Assembly: GCA_029267455.1 (NCBI GenBank)
Contig: JAJUIX010000002.1
Span: forward strand, 1-19,371
Direction: 5' to 3'
Origin: Enteractinococcus sp.
GTDB lineage: Bacteria; Actinomycetota; Actinomycetes; Actinomycetales; Micrococcaceae
DNA length: 19,371 nt
Every line of letters begins with the position of its first letter. Positions within the stretch are counted from its first letter, which is position 1. Shown here in pieces: positions 7,210 to 15,073 of the stretch. The translations under genes and the position numbers were made by a program. A model generated the notes under the pieces. It saw only the letters and a program-made list of their open reading frames with translations, was not told the origin of the DNA and ran no database searches.

Positions 7210-10200
7210 ACTTCCTCGACGGCGCGAGCCAGGATCTGTTCGAGTTCTTCCGCCGTCGCGAAATCCTGGGGTGTCTTTTCCACCCCGTGAGCAAGGTACA
7301 CGAATTTCCCGGTGATATTTTCTAAGGGGATGTCATAAAGTCGCGACCAGGCGAGCCGATAGATCGCTAACTGGAGACTGCGCTGGGGCATTTCCGTATC
7401 GGATGGCACTCGTCCGGTTTTCCAGTCCACGAGCTCCCAGGTAGCCTCCGGATCGAACTTGATATTTGGGTCTCCCCCGCTGCGGAAGACCGCATCAATC
7501 CGGCCGCGCAACGTCAGTCCCGCTACCGAGGTTTCCACGGCAGCTTCAATCATGACCGGCACTCTATCTGCCCAATTGGAGGCTTCGAATTTTTCGCGAA
7601 GCTCGGCTAGCCCGGTCACCTCGTCCCATTCGGCGTCCACGAGGATCTCGGTGTCTTCAATATCAAGGGTCGGGGTCAAGCCAGGCCGGTTTTTGGTATA
7701 GAAGTGTTCAATCCATTCGTGCACCAACGTACCTTCACGGGCAGCGGCCGTGGGTCGTTGGGGCATCGGGCGGCGGATCTGTCGGGCGACTGCCTCTGGG
7801 TCCCGTGCCAGGTCCACAAATCGACTCGTCGAGATATGCTCCGGCATTGGCACATCGTGCGTGAGCGGGACGTTAGCGCGACCGAGTACCCAATCGATGC
7901 GCTGGGCTAAGTCATCGTGAAGTTCGGTGTCCTCGGTAGCTGCACCACGAACGCGGTCAGCGGCGCGTTGGAGGACTTCACGACGCGGGTGACTGCGTCG
8001 TACCACGACGGCGTCAGCATCTGGTTCGGGCAGTCTGCCGTCGTCGCGAGCTTCGACCTGGTAGTGGATTGGTCCGTCCAGGGGGTCATAGGGCCACTGG
8101 GCGACCAGGGCCTTGGAGCGTCGTGGGTTTTCTTCGGGGAATTCTTCGGCCCAATAGCCTTTGAAATTCAAGTCGTGCTGCTCTTGGTACTGCACCATCT
8201 CTTCGAGGAACACCGACATTGGTTCCGGGGTTTTTGTGGTGCCCTGCCAGTGTGCACCGGAGACCCACAACAAGTCTTTTGCTCGGGTGAAGGCAACATA
8301 GGCTAAGCGTCGGGCTTCACCGAGTTCGTGTGTCTGGACCTGTTGTTTCAGCGTCTGGACTTCCCGGCCGTGGGTTTCCATCATGGCTTCGGCCATTTTG
8401 TCTGACCATCCGTCGACACCGGAGAGGCCAGCCCATTCGCGTACGTTGGTTGCCGCTTGGTGTTCCCAGGTTGGCAAGGTATCGCGGTCACCGCGTAGGG
8501 ACCAGGGCAGATCCCCGCGGCTCTTCGACGTCCACAGGTCAATCTTTTTGCCCGGGAAGTTACTCTCATTGAGGCCGGGCACAAATACCGCATCCCATTC
8601 CAGTCCTTTGGAGGCGTGCATGGTCATCAGTTGCACCGCTCCGGGCTTGGGTTGTTCCGGTGGCATGTCCAAACCGTCTTCTTCCTCAGCGGCGGTTTCT
8701 AACCAGGTCAAAAACGTAACCAAGTCCAGCGTGCGGGTCTGGTCTGCGGAGGCTTGAAATACTTCGGCGATGCGTAGGAACTCATCCAGATACCGGCGGG
8801 CCTCAATGGCTTGGTTGCCGGGGCGAACGCCGACTTCGACACCGAGGCCGGTGAGTTTTTCAATGTGGCGGATCAATGTTGGAATGGGCAGATGGATTTG
8901 GCGCATCAGGTCCCGCAGCATCGCACCAATCTCTTGGAGCCGTTGGAAACCTACAGGACTGAAGCTTTGGCCAGTGTGGCTGGTCCAGTTGTCCTTGGGC
9001 AGTCGCAAAAGGGCACTGACAAGTGATGGATGGTCGATGTCTTCTTGGGGTGAAGTATCGGCGTCAAGCGGATCATTGCGGTCCTGATAGTCCAGAGTGC
9101 GAGCAAATTGGTTGAGCACCCAGAGGTCTTCAGGCCCAATCCGCCAGCGGGCATTGGTTAACAGACGCAGTAACGGCTCGGAAGACTGGGGTTCGGCCAG
9201 CACTCTGAGGATGGCGACGATTTCGATAACTTCTGGGATACCTAACAGGCCCGCCAAACCGACAACCTCATAGGAAATCCCGCGTGCTTCCAGGGCCTCA
9301 ATGAGTGGAGCGAACTGTTTTTTAGTCCGGCACAGAATCGCCGCAGTATTTGCTTCTTCTCCAACGCCAATTTCTTTAATCCGATCGGCAAGATGGGCTG
9401 CTTCCTCGTCGGCAGAGGCAAACCAGTTGAGTTCTACCGTGCCCGCTTCAGCACCGTGACGTGGCTGCAATTCGGGAATCAGATGGCCGGCGTCGGCGTT
9501 TTCACGTAAAGGTTGAGCCACATGGTTCGCGAGATCCAGAATCTGGCTGCTATTGCGCCACGCGGTGGTCAACACAAGCTGTTCGGCCCCGAATTCTTCG
9601 ACGAACGAGAACAACTGTCCAGCGGAAGCCCCGCGGAACCCGTAAATGGATTGGTTGGGATCCCCCACGGCGGTGACGGAGTGGGCTTCTTGGGTGCCAT
9701 CACCGCGACCGAACAGGTAGGAAAACAGCTTCAATTGAGCATGCGAAGTGTCCTGGAACTCATCGAGCAGCACGATCTGGTACTTTTCGCGCTCGATCGC
9801 GCGAACTTCGGGCAGCTGCGTTGCGATCATGGCTGCGTAACGGACCAGGTCGCCGTAGTCCATGACGTTATTGGTACGTTTCAGCTCAAGATAGTCGCTG
9901 ACCATATCGGCAATTTTGGTGCGCAGCTTGAGTCCGGCAAATAGGGATTTGGTGCTTGAGGTCATGGATTTGCCAACCGGCAGGGACTGTCCGAAAGCAA
10001 ACATTTCAGCCAGTGCCGCAGTGACCTCATCGGGTTCGACCAGGTGTTCGGCACAGTCACCGGCAAGTTTCTTAATCGCCTTAATGGTCGATGACAGCGG
10101 GCGATCCCGGACATCATCAGCAATGCTGGTCATGAGGTCTTCCGAGTGGACATCGGATAGGTCGATATCGGAGTCGTGCTCCCGCGCCACCTCAGTTATC

Positions 10201-10676
10201 AGCTGGTAGGATTCGGCTTCACCGATAAGTCGGGAATCTGGTTCTACGCCGATGCGCAGCCCGTGGTCGGCCACCAGCGAGTTTGCATACGAGTGGTACG
10301 TCGTGACGGTGGCCTGGCCGATGTCTGCGGCCTCGAACCCTAGGTCAAGGTCGGTTCGGGTAGCCAGACGTTCTATCGCATTGTTAATACGGGCTTCGAG
10401 CTCCCCGGCGGCCTTTCGAGTGAAGGTTACGCCTAAGACTTCTTCAGGACGAACATAACCGTTGGCAATGAGCCAGATGACTCGGTCGGTCATAGTATGG
10501 GTTTTGCCGGAGCCGGCACCGGCCACCACCAACAGCGGCTCAGGGCCCGCTTCAATGATGGCCGTCTGTTCTGCAGTCGGATACAGACGCTTGCTTGCGG
10601 GTTTGTGATCCTCGAGCAGATCAGTGAGCTCGCGTGCGGTATAGCGCGGTGGGTGACCCCATGTTAGATCAGCCAT
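7206..10676 (-). CDS. adnB: AdnB: UvrD-like helicase-nuclease subunit of the AdnAB resection complex
   Basis: 1156 residues. An SF1 motor is followed by a C-terminal RecB-family (PD-(D/E)XK) nuclease. Motor motifs: Walker A AGAGSGKT (52-59), motif II DEFQD (305-309), motif III GDPNQSIYGFRGA, motif V MHASKGLEWD, motif VI ARRLAYVAFTRAK. Nuclease residues: H986 (LVHEW), D1061 (GRIDAV), D1084 and K1086 (VDWKTG), Q1102 and Y1106 (QLAIY). All are intact, so both activities are expected. AdnAB is the actinobacterial counterpart of RecBCD/AddAB and resects double-strand breaks for recombination; in mycobacteria the AdnB motor drives translocation. No iron-sulfur cysteines are seen, as expected for AdnB. 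ATG 10676 is chosen: AGG seven bases upstream, and it overlaps the adnA stop by 13 bases, indicating translational coupling. The longer frame to 10775 would run 112 bases into adnA and is less likely. Confidence 0.93.
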   Translation of the reverse strand: MADLTWGHPPRYTARELTDLLEDHKPASKRLYPTAEQTAIIEAGPEPLLVVAGAGSGKTHTMTDRVIWLIANGYVRPEEVLGVTFTRKAAGELEARINNAIERLATRTDLDLGFEAADIGQATVTTYHSYANSLVADHGLRIGVEPDSRLIGEAESYQLITEVAREHDSDIDLSDVHSEDLMTSIADDVRDRPLSSTIKAIKKLAGDCAEHLVEPDEVTAALAEMFAFGQSLPVGKSMTSSTKSLFAGLKLRTKIADMVSDYLELKRTNNVMDYGDLVRYAAMIATQLPEVRAIEREKYQIVLLDEFQDTSHAQLKLFSYLFGRGDGTQEAHSVTAVGDPNQSIYGFRGASAGQLFSFVEEFGAEQLVLTTAWRNSSQILDLANHVAQPLRENADAGHLIPELQPRHGAEAGTVELNWFASADEEAAHLADRIKEIGVGEEANTAAILCRTKKQFAPLIEALEARGISYEVVGLAGLLGIPEVIEIVAILRVLAEPQSSEPLLRLLTNARWRIGPEDLWVLNQFARTLDYQDRNDPLDADTSPQEDIDHPSLVSALLRLPKDNWTSHTGQSFSPVGFQRLQEIGAMLRDLMRQIHLPIPTLIRHIEKLTGLGVEVGVRPGNQAIEARRYLDEFLRIAEVFQASADQTRTLDLVTFLTWLETAAEEEDGLDMPPEQPKPGAVQLMTMHASKGLEWDAVFVPGLNESNFPGKKIDLWTSKSRGDLPWSLRGDRDTLPTWEHQAATNVREWAGLSGVDGWSDKMAEAMMETHGREVQTLKQQVQTHELGEARRLAYVAFTRAKDLLWVSGAHWQGTTKTPEPMSVFLEEMVQYQEQHDLNFKGYWAEEFPEENPRRSKALVAQWPYDPLDGPIHYQVEARDDGRLPEPDADAVVVRRSHPRREVLQRAADRVRGAATEDTELHDDLAQRIDWVLGRANVPLTHDVPMPEHISTSRFVDLARDPEAVARQIRRPMPQRPTAAAREGTLVHEWIEHFYTKNRPGLTPTLDIEDTEILVDAEWDEVTGLAELREKFEASNWADRVPVMIEAAVETSVAGLTLRGRIDAVFRSGGDPNIKFDPEATWELVDWKTGRVPSDTEMPQRSLQLAIYRLAWSRLYDIPLENITGKFVYLAHGVEKTPQDFATAEELEQILARAVEEV

Positions 10677-13600
10677 TCGGTTACCTGTTGTCCTTCCTGA
10701 CACAGCGGGCACAGCGTTTTGAGTCGGCACTCGTTTTCTTGGTGGACCGCATAAAAGTAGGGACCCTGGACCCAACGCGCAGCGTCGGCAATGTCTTGTT
10801 CTGCCCAGGTGATACCAGGCTCCAGTGGCGCCTGCGGTTGGATCTGGACGCTAGCGCGCGCCTTGCCTAGTTGCACCAGAGCAGCCCCGGCTGGATCGGT
10901 GCGTTCCACAAGGTCTTTAATGGCGCCGGCTTTGACCATGGCTTGATAGACCCCCAGCTGTGGGAGACGAGTCATGTTCTCAGCGCTAATCTCTGTCGCC
11001 CCGGTTTTCAGGTCGACAATGTAGGGGCGTCCGGACTGGTCCACCTCAACGCGGTCAATAATACCGTTGAGTTGCACCTGAAGGCCGTCGAAATCGAGAT
11101 CAACGGTGACCTGCCGTTCCACTGCCACGAGTTCCCGGGGACCGAAACTTTCGGCAGTTTTGCCACGCCCAGTCTTATACCCGGTACGCATCCCCGAAAC
11201 GTACTGATAGAAGAATTCCAGGGCACGCTCGGCCTTGGCGTACAGGGCATCGTATTCCCACCCGGGGTCGATCCCTGCTTCGGCGGCCAGAACTGGGAAT
11301 TTGGCTTTCAGCTCGCCAAACATCTCCCCCACGTCGGCATCCGGGAATTTTTCGGCGATGGCGTGTACGAACGTACCAATGGCTGCTGCCGGTCCTGCCG
11401 CGGAGGTCGAAACCTGGTAGATAAACCACTGCAGCGGTGACTGCACCGCAGTTTCGACGGTGGACGGAGACAGCCGGACCCTATTTGGCGCCCCGTGTTC
11501 GTCCACCCCGTGGATCGGGTGGGTCGTGGACAGCTCGTTGAGGCCCCACCAGTTATCCGGGTCTGCTGTGGCCACTCCCCCGTCGGCCAGCACAGCGAGT
11601 GCACGGGCGGCCTGATCGGCATGTGTTTGAAGAGCTTGAGCTTCGACGTCGTTGGTGACAGCGGTAAGTTTGCGTTCGGCGTCTTCGATGGTGCGCCGCA
11701 AGTGAATGACGAGACCATCGACGGTCAACGGTGTAGCCACTGTGGTGTAAGGACGCACCGGCTGCTCGTCGGTAGGCCTCCATGGGTCGAGGCGTTCGAT
11801 AAACATCGAGGGTTGATGGTCAGCATCGGAGACTGCCGTAGCGATGAGGCGACGGGAGGCACGCGAAATCGCAGCAGCAAAGGTGCGCAGTTCGTCGTGG
11901 CGGACCTGTGCGATGCGCTCGTTGATGGGTTGCTCACCGGCGGTCCCGGTGACCTCTTCGACCAATTCTTGGGTGTGCAACAGTTGGCCGCGCAGTCGGG
12001 TATTGGGCCAGATGCCTTCTTGAACTCCGACGACAAAGACGGTGTCCCAGTCGTGTCCTGCTGCGGTCAGAGGAGTCAGCACTGATACTCCGGTTTGGCC
12101 TGCCCGGGTAGATAACGAGTCCATGGGCAGGTCCTGTTCAGCAAGGTACTCAGTGAAGCCCAGCGCCGTTTGGCCGGGAAATTGCACCGCATACCGTTCG
12201 GCTGCTTCAAACAGCGCCACGACTGAATCTAAGTCGCGGTTGGCACGAATCGAGGCATCTTTATCATTGGACAGGGCTTGTTCTTCCCAGACCTTGCCAA
12301 CCTCGGGCAAGGCGGTTTCCCATCCGGCCCATAGCACCATTTCGGCCGAAGCCTTTTCCTCAATGGTGGCCTTGACCATGGCAGCCAGCATCTTTCCGAT
12401 GCGCACCGCCCCCGCAGCATAGGGCGGAAGCCGACGGCCGGGATCGAGGCCGAGGAGTCCGGCGGCCCGGTCCGGATTTGCCACCAATTCGTCGAGCAAT
12501 TCGGCAGAGTCTCTGGTGCCTTGTGCCTCGCGCTCCACGGCGAGCAAACGACGTCGTAGATTTCGCAGCTCTAGCGGACTGGAAGCTCCGTAGCGGCCGG
12601 TGATCAACCAATGCAAGTCAGCTGGATCAAGCCCGGTGGCATTCTCGGCTCTGCCGTGGGCCACAGCATCAGCGGCTGCGATCAGCACCAGCAGTGGTGC
12701 AGCAGAAGGTTGCTGGTTGAGCATGACCTCAGTCGTGGAACGAACCACAGGGATGGCCTCTGTTTCCAGGGCGGTGACCACTTCAGCGACCTTGGCCGCG
12801 GTGCGAGCTAACACGGCCATCTCTTCAAAAGGTACTCCCTGCCGGTGGTGGAGTTCCAGAATCTGCTGGACAATGAAGAGGTGCTCTTGCACGGGTGAGG
12901 CCAGTCGGTGGACGGCTACGGCATCATCGTGCGTTGTTGGGCTCAGCGGCGTTCGCGCGTCTGGCAGCCCAGAGATCGCCGGAATGCGGCTGACGGTTCG
13001 TTGATACGCCGTGTGCAGGTTGGCTCCCATGCGGTAGCCCGTCTCTAGGGTAACGGTGGTCGCATCGGGGGCTAGGATTTCCGGCCAGTGCACCAGCGCT
13101 TGGGGTCGAGCCCCGCGGAAGCCTTGAACGGTCGTATCCGGGTTGACCGTGATGACGATGTCACGGTCTGTGCCGATGAGTTGGATCAGGCGGTGAATGG
13201 CCGGGGTTGCGTCTTGGAAATCGTCGATAATGATATATCGGATGCGTTGGGTTTCAGCGGCCGCAAACCCCGGGTTCTCTTCCCAGAGGTCCGCTGCGGC
13301 GGTAATGAGGCCCGAGGGATCGTAGGCCGCTGCCCCTGAGAGGTCTAATACATCACGATAGTCTTGCAGGATAGTTGCGGCGGCCACCCATTCTGGGTGG
13401 TCCTTCTCGCGGCCTAAAGCTTCTAATTCGCCAGGCTCGATACCGTATTCAGCACTGCGGTCAATGAGTTCACGCAACTCATGGCGCAGGCCACGTAGCC
13501 CGACAGCCTGCTGCAGATTTGCGGGCCACTCTATGGTCAGCTGTGGATCGGTCAGGTACCCGTCAATCAGTTCGGCGATCAGCCGGTCTTGTTCAGCACC

Positions 13601-13993
13601 GGCAAGGAGCCGAGGGGTAACGCCTTCTTCTTCGCGGATTCGACTAATAATGTCAAACGCATAGGATGCAAAAGACCGAACGGGGACATCCGCCCGAGAT
13701 TCTACGGACTCATAATTGAGGCGTGCGGTGAGGTAATCGCGCAATTGAGCAGCCCCGGTACGGGTGTTGGTCAGCAGAAGGATTTCGTTCGTGGCGACTC
13801 CCGCGGTGATTTTAGCTACCGCGTATTCAACGGCCGTCGTGGTCTTGCCTGTTCCGGGCCCACCGAGTACGAGCATGGGTCCGTGCCCGGCGGGCTGGTC
13901 GACAATTTCTTGTTGTCGGGCATCGAGTACAGGACCGGGACGGTAGAGGTTTTTGGGCCGAAGCAGTTGCGGAGTCGAAACCATAGCTTCCAT
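10664..13993 (-). CDS. adnA: AdnA: helicase-nuclease subunit of the AdnAB resection complex
   Basis: About 1109 residues, partner of AdnB. Motor motifs: Walker A GGPGTGKT (44-51), motif II DDFQD (about 257-261, with Asp where canonical helicases have Glu), motif III NPDTTVQGFRGA, and a weak motif V LTAAGHDWD. The reduced motor matches mycobacterial AdnA, where the AdnB motor dominates. Nuclease residues are intact: H877, D980 (GIIDRVE), D994 and K996 (VDLKTG), Q1012 and Y1016 (QLGVY). The cysteine set for the AddB/AdnA-type [4Fe-4S] cluster is irregular: the N-terminal position normally in a CPLRW-type segment is Ser (S852, QSPLQW), and the C-terminal cluster is C1089, C1095, C1098 rather than CxxCx5C. 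Start is uncertain: ATG 13993 (used here), ATG 13984, or GTG 14050. The best ribosome-binding sequence, GGGGAG at 14012-14007, sits 13 bases before 13993 but only five before an out-of-frame ATG at 14001. First gene of adnA-adnB, divergent from the exonuclease gene. Confidence 0.92.
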   Translation of the reverse strand: MEAMVSTPQLLRPKNLYRPGPVLDARQQEIVDQPAGHGPMLVLGGPGTGKTTTAVEYAVAKITAGVATNEILLLTNTRTGAAQLRDYLTARLNYESVESRADVPVRSFASYAFDIISRIREEEGVTPRLLAGAEQDRLIAELIDGYLTDPQLTIEWPANLQQAVGLRGLRHELRELIDRSAEYGIEPGELEALGREKDHPEWVAAATILQDYRDVLDLSGAAAYDPSGLITAAADLWEENPGFAAAETQRIRYIIIDDFQDATPAIHRLIQLIGTDRDIVITVNPDTTVQGFRGARPQALVHWPEILAPDATTVTLETGYRMGANLHTAYQRTVSRIPAISGLPDARTPLSPTTHDDAVAVHRLASPVQEHLFIVQQILELHHRQGVPFEEMAVLARTAAKVAEVVTALETEAIPVVRSTTEVMLNQQPSAAPLLVLIAAADAVAHGRAENATGLDPADLHWLITGRYGASSPLELRNLRRRLLAVEREAQGTRDSAELLDELVANPDRAAGLLGLDPGRRLPPYAAGAVRIGKMLAAMVKATIEEKASAEMVLWAGWETALPEVGKVWEEQALSNDKDASIRANRDLDSVVALFEAAERYAVQFPGQTALGFTEYLAEQDLPMDSLSTRAGQTGVSVLTPLTAAGHDWDTVFVVGVQEGIWPNTRLRGQLLHTQELVEEVTGTAGEQPINERIAQVRHDELRTFAAAISRASRRLIATAVSDADHQPSMFIERLDPWRPTDEQPVRPYTTVATPLTVDGLVIHLRRTIEDAERKLTAVTNDVEAQALQTHADQAARALAVLADGGVATADPDNWWGLNELSTTHPIHGVDEHGAPNRVRLSPSTVETAVQSPLQWFIYQVSTSAAGPAAAIGTFVHAIAEKFPDADVGEMFGELKAKFPVLAAEAGIDPGWEYDALYAKAERALEFFYQYVSGMRTGYKTGRGKTAESFGPRELVAVERQVTVDLDFDGLQVQLNGIIDRVEVDQSGRPYIVDLKTGATEISAENMTRLPQLGVYQAMVKAGAIKDLVERTDPAGAALVQLGKARASVQIQPQAPLEPGITWAEQDIADAARWVQGPYFYAVHQENECRLKTLCPLCQEGQQVTEWLI

Positions 13994-14024
13994 TGAATCA
14001 TCTTTACTCCCCAGACTTAGCAAC

Positions 14025-14051
14025 GTATCCACAATGGGCGAATTATCCACA
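14025..14051 (+). promoter_or_regulatory. Pair of DnaA-box-like 9-mers between adnA and the exonuclease gene
   Basis: Positions 14043-14051 read TTATCCACA, the exact DnaA-box consensus, and 14025-14033 read GTATCCACA, one mismatch, in the same orientation and 18 bases apart. They lie in the 98-base divergent spacer. On the minus strand the perfect box contains GATAAT, which could instead act as a -10 element for adnA, although I see no good -35 for it. DnaA control is an inference. Confidence 0.45.
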
Positions 14052-14056
14052 GTCCG

Positions 14057-14085
14057 TTCAGTTCTGGTGGCCGACAGGGTATTTT
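14057..14085 (+). promoter_or_regulatory. Candidate leaderless promoter for the exonuclease gene
   Basis: TTCAGT (14057-14062) and TATTTT (14080-14085) are spaced by 17 bases. The -10 end lies six bases before the ATG at 14092, so transcription would begin at or next to the start codon. The coding start lacks a properly spaced Shine-Dalgarno (GGAAG sits one base before ATG), which fits a leaderless mRNA, common in actinobacteria. The -35 match is only fair. Confidence 0.35.
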
Positions 14086-14091
14086 GGAAGC

Positions 14092-14871
14092 ATGCTCAAT
14101 CCTGAACGTGTCTTGGCCATTCCGGGACCGACTGAGCCCTGGCATGCCGGGACCCTGGCGGGTTTCGATTTGGAAACGACCGGCCGGAATCCGCATACCG
14201 CTCGAATTGTCACGGCATCCATCGTCCTGCTGGATTCACAGGGACAACTGCGGGCCACCGCCGAGTGGCTGGTCGATCCCGGTGTAGAGATTCCCGCTGC
14301 CGCTGCTGCGGTACATGGCGTCACGACCGAACACGCTCGTCAACACGGCATGGATGCCACCCAAGGACTAAGCCAGATCGTCGCGACACTGATGGATTTC
14401 ATGTATCACCGAGTCCCAATCGTGGCCTATAACGGGGTCTATGATTTCACGGTCTTGACAGCAGAAATGCAGCGCCGCAACATGGGAGATTTCTCCGTCG
14501 CCGGAGTCATTGATCCCTATGTCTTGGATAAACACGTCGATACGTACCGCAAAGGCAAGCGCACCTTGGAGGCTGTATCAGCGCATTACGGAGTCACCCT
14601 TGATGCTGCCCACACCTCGTTGGCCGACTCAATTGCTGCTGTGCAGGTGGCCCAAGCCATGGTGGCAAGACACCCGGAACGCTTCGACGTGCCACTAGAG
14701 ACGATCTTTAACCATCAGATCCGTTGGAAGGCCGAACAAGCGGCCAGCTTTGAACAGTACCTTCGGCGGAAAAATCCGCAAGCAACAGTTTCAAGAGATT
14801 GGCCTGTAGAACAGCCTCCTGCACCGCTGGATACACCACGACTCGGCGACACGCCGGATCTTTTGCTGTAA
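14092..14871 (+). CDS. DnaQ-like DEDDh 3'-5' exonuclease domain protein
   Basis: 259 residues from ATG 14092. The protein has the ribonuclease H-like exonuclease fold of the DnaQ/epsilon family. The four acidic metal ligands and the general base are visible: D26 and E28 in GFDLETTG, D118 in YNGVYDFTVL, H174 and D179 in AHTSLADS. It is therefore expected to be active on 3' ends of DNA or RNA. The last 60 residues follow the catalytic domain and end in a proline-rich tail without a recognised motif. There is no polymerase or helicase fusion. The frame is open further upstream to 13993, but those codons cover the divergent promoter region and have no family similarity. It is divergent from adnA and shares its regulatory spacer, which suggests but does not prove a joint role in end processing. 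Confidence 0.85.
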   Translation: MLNPERVLAIPGPTEPWHAGTLAGFDLETTGRNPHTARIVTASIVLLDSQGQLRATAEWLVDPGVEIPAAAAAVHGVTTEHARQHGMDATQGLSQIVATLMDFMYHRVPIVAYNGVYDFTVLTAEMQRRNMGDFSVAGVIDPYVLDKHVDTYRKGKRTLEAVSAHYGVTLDAAHTSLADSIAAVQVAQAMVARHPERFDVPLETIFNHQIRWKAEQAASFEQYLRRKNPQATVSRDWPVEQPPAPLDTPRLGDTPDLLL

Positions 14872-14886
14872 TCGATACTTCCGGTT

Positions 14887-14898
14887 GCATCTAGATGC
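14887..14898. repeat. 12-base perfect palindrome downstream of the exonuclease gene
   Basis: GCATCTAGATGC is self-complementary with no spacer. It lies 16 bases after the exonuclease stop and about 50 bases before the importer promoter. It could be a protein-binding site or chance; without a loop it is a poor RNA hairpin. Confidence 0.35.
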
Positions 14899-14901
14899 CC
14901 A

Positions 14902-14921
14902 CCGTCATGCCCTGTTGACGG
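14902..14921 (+). terminator. Weak candidate terminator hairpin after the exonuclease gene
   Basis: CCGTCA and TGACGG form a 6-base stem with an 8-base loop, followed by AATTT. It is the only hairpin between the exonuclease gene and the importer operon. The stem is short and the T-run poor, so factor-independent termination here is uncertain. Confidence 0.3.
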
Positions 14922-14951
14922 AATTTCCGCCTCGTGAAGTGCGTCATATCG

Positions 14952-14979
14952 TTACAATATGTTAGTTGTAGCGTAAACT
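14952..14979 (+). promoter_or_regulatory. Sigma-70-type promoter of the peptide importer operon, with overlapping inverted repeat
   Basis: TTACAA (14952-14957) and TAAACT (14974-14979) are spaced by 16 bases in an AT-rich island, giving a leader of roughly 88 bases before ATG 15074. An inverted repeat GTTACAA (14951-14957) / TTGTAGC (14966-14972), with one mismatch and an 8-base spacer, covers the -35 and spacer and is a good operator candidate. Neither element has been tested. Confidence 0.5.
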
Positions 14980-15073
14980 ATGAGATACGGGTCACAGATT
15001 TTGCGGCCCTTCCATTGTGTTGAACCACATTCGACGCAACATCACTTGCATTGACCTTGAACGGAGATTCCGT

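Noticed and set aside
10677..10775. 33-codon N-terminal extension of AdnB
   Set aside because: It overlaps adnA by 112 bases and lacks similarity; ATG 10676 has a good Shine-Dalgarno and the usual short overlap.
10871..12085. Two long plus-strand open frames (189 and 196 codons)
   Set aside because: Both are antisense to adnA, cover its nuclease and motor regions, and lack ribosome-binding sites or family similarity.
13993..14091. Upstream extension of the exonuclease frame by 33 codons
   Set aside because: It would cover the divergent promoter and the start of adnA and has no family similarity; ATG 14092 is preferred.
15017..15073. Longer GTG start of the substrate-binding protein
   Set aside because: It would place 19 residues ahead of a clear lipoprotein signal peptide, and ATG 15074 has a well-placed GGAG.
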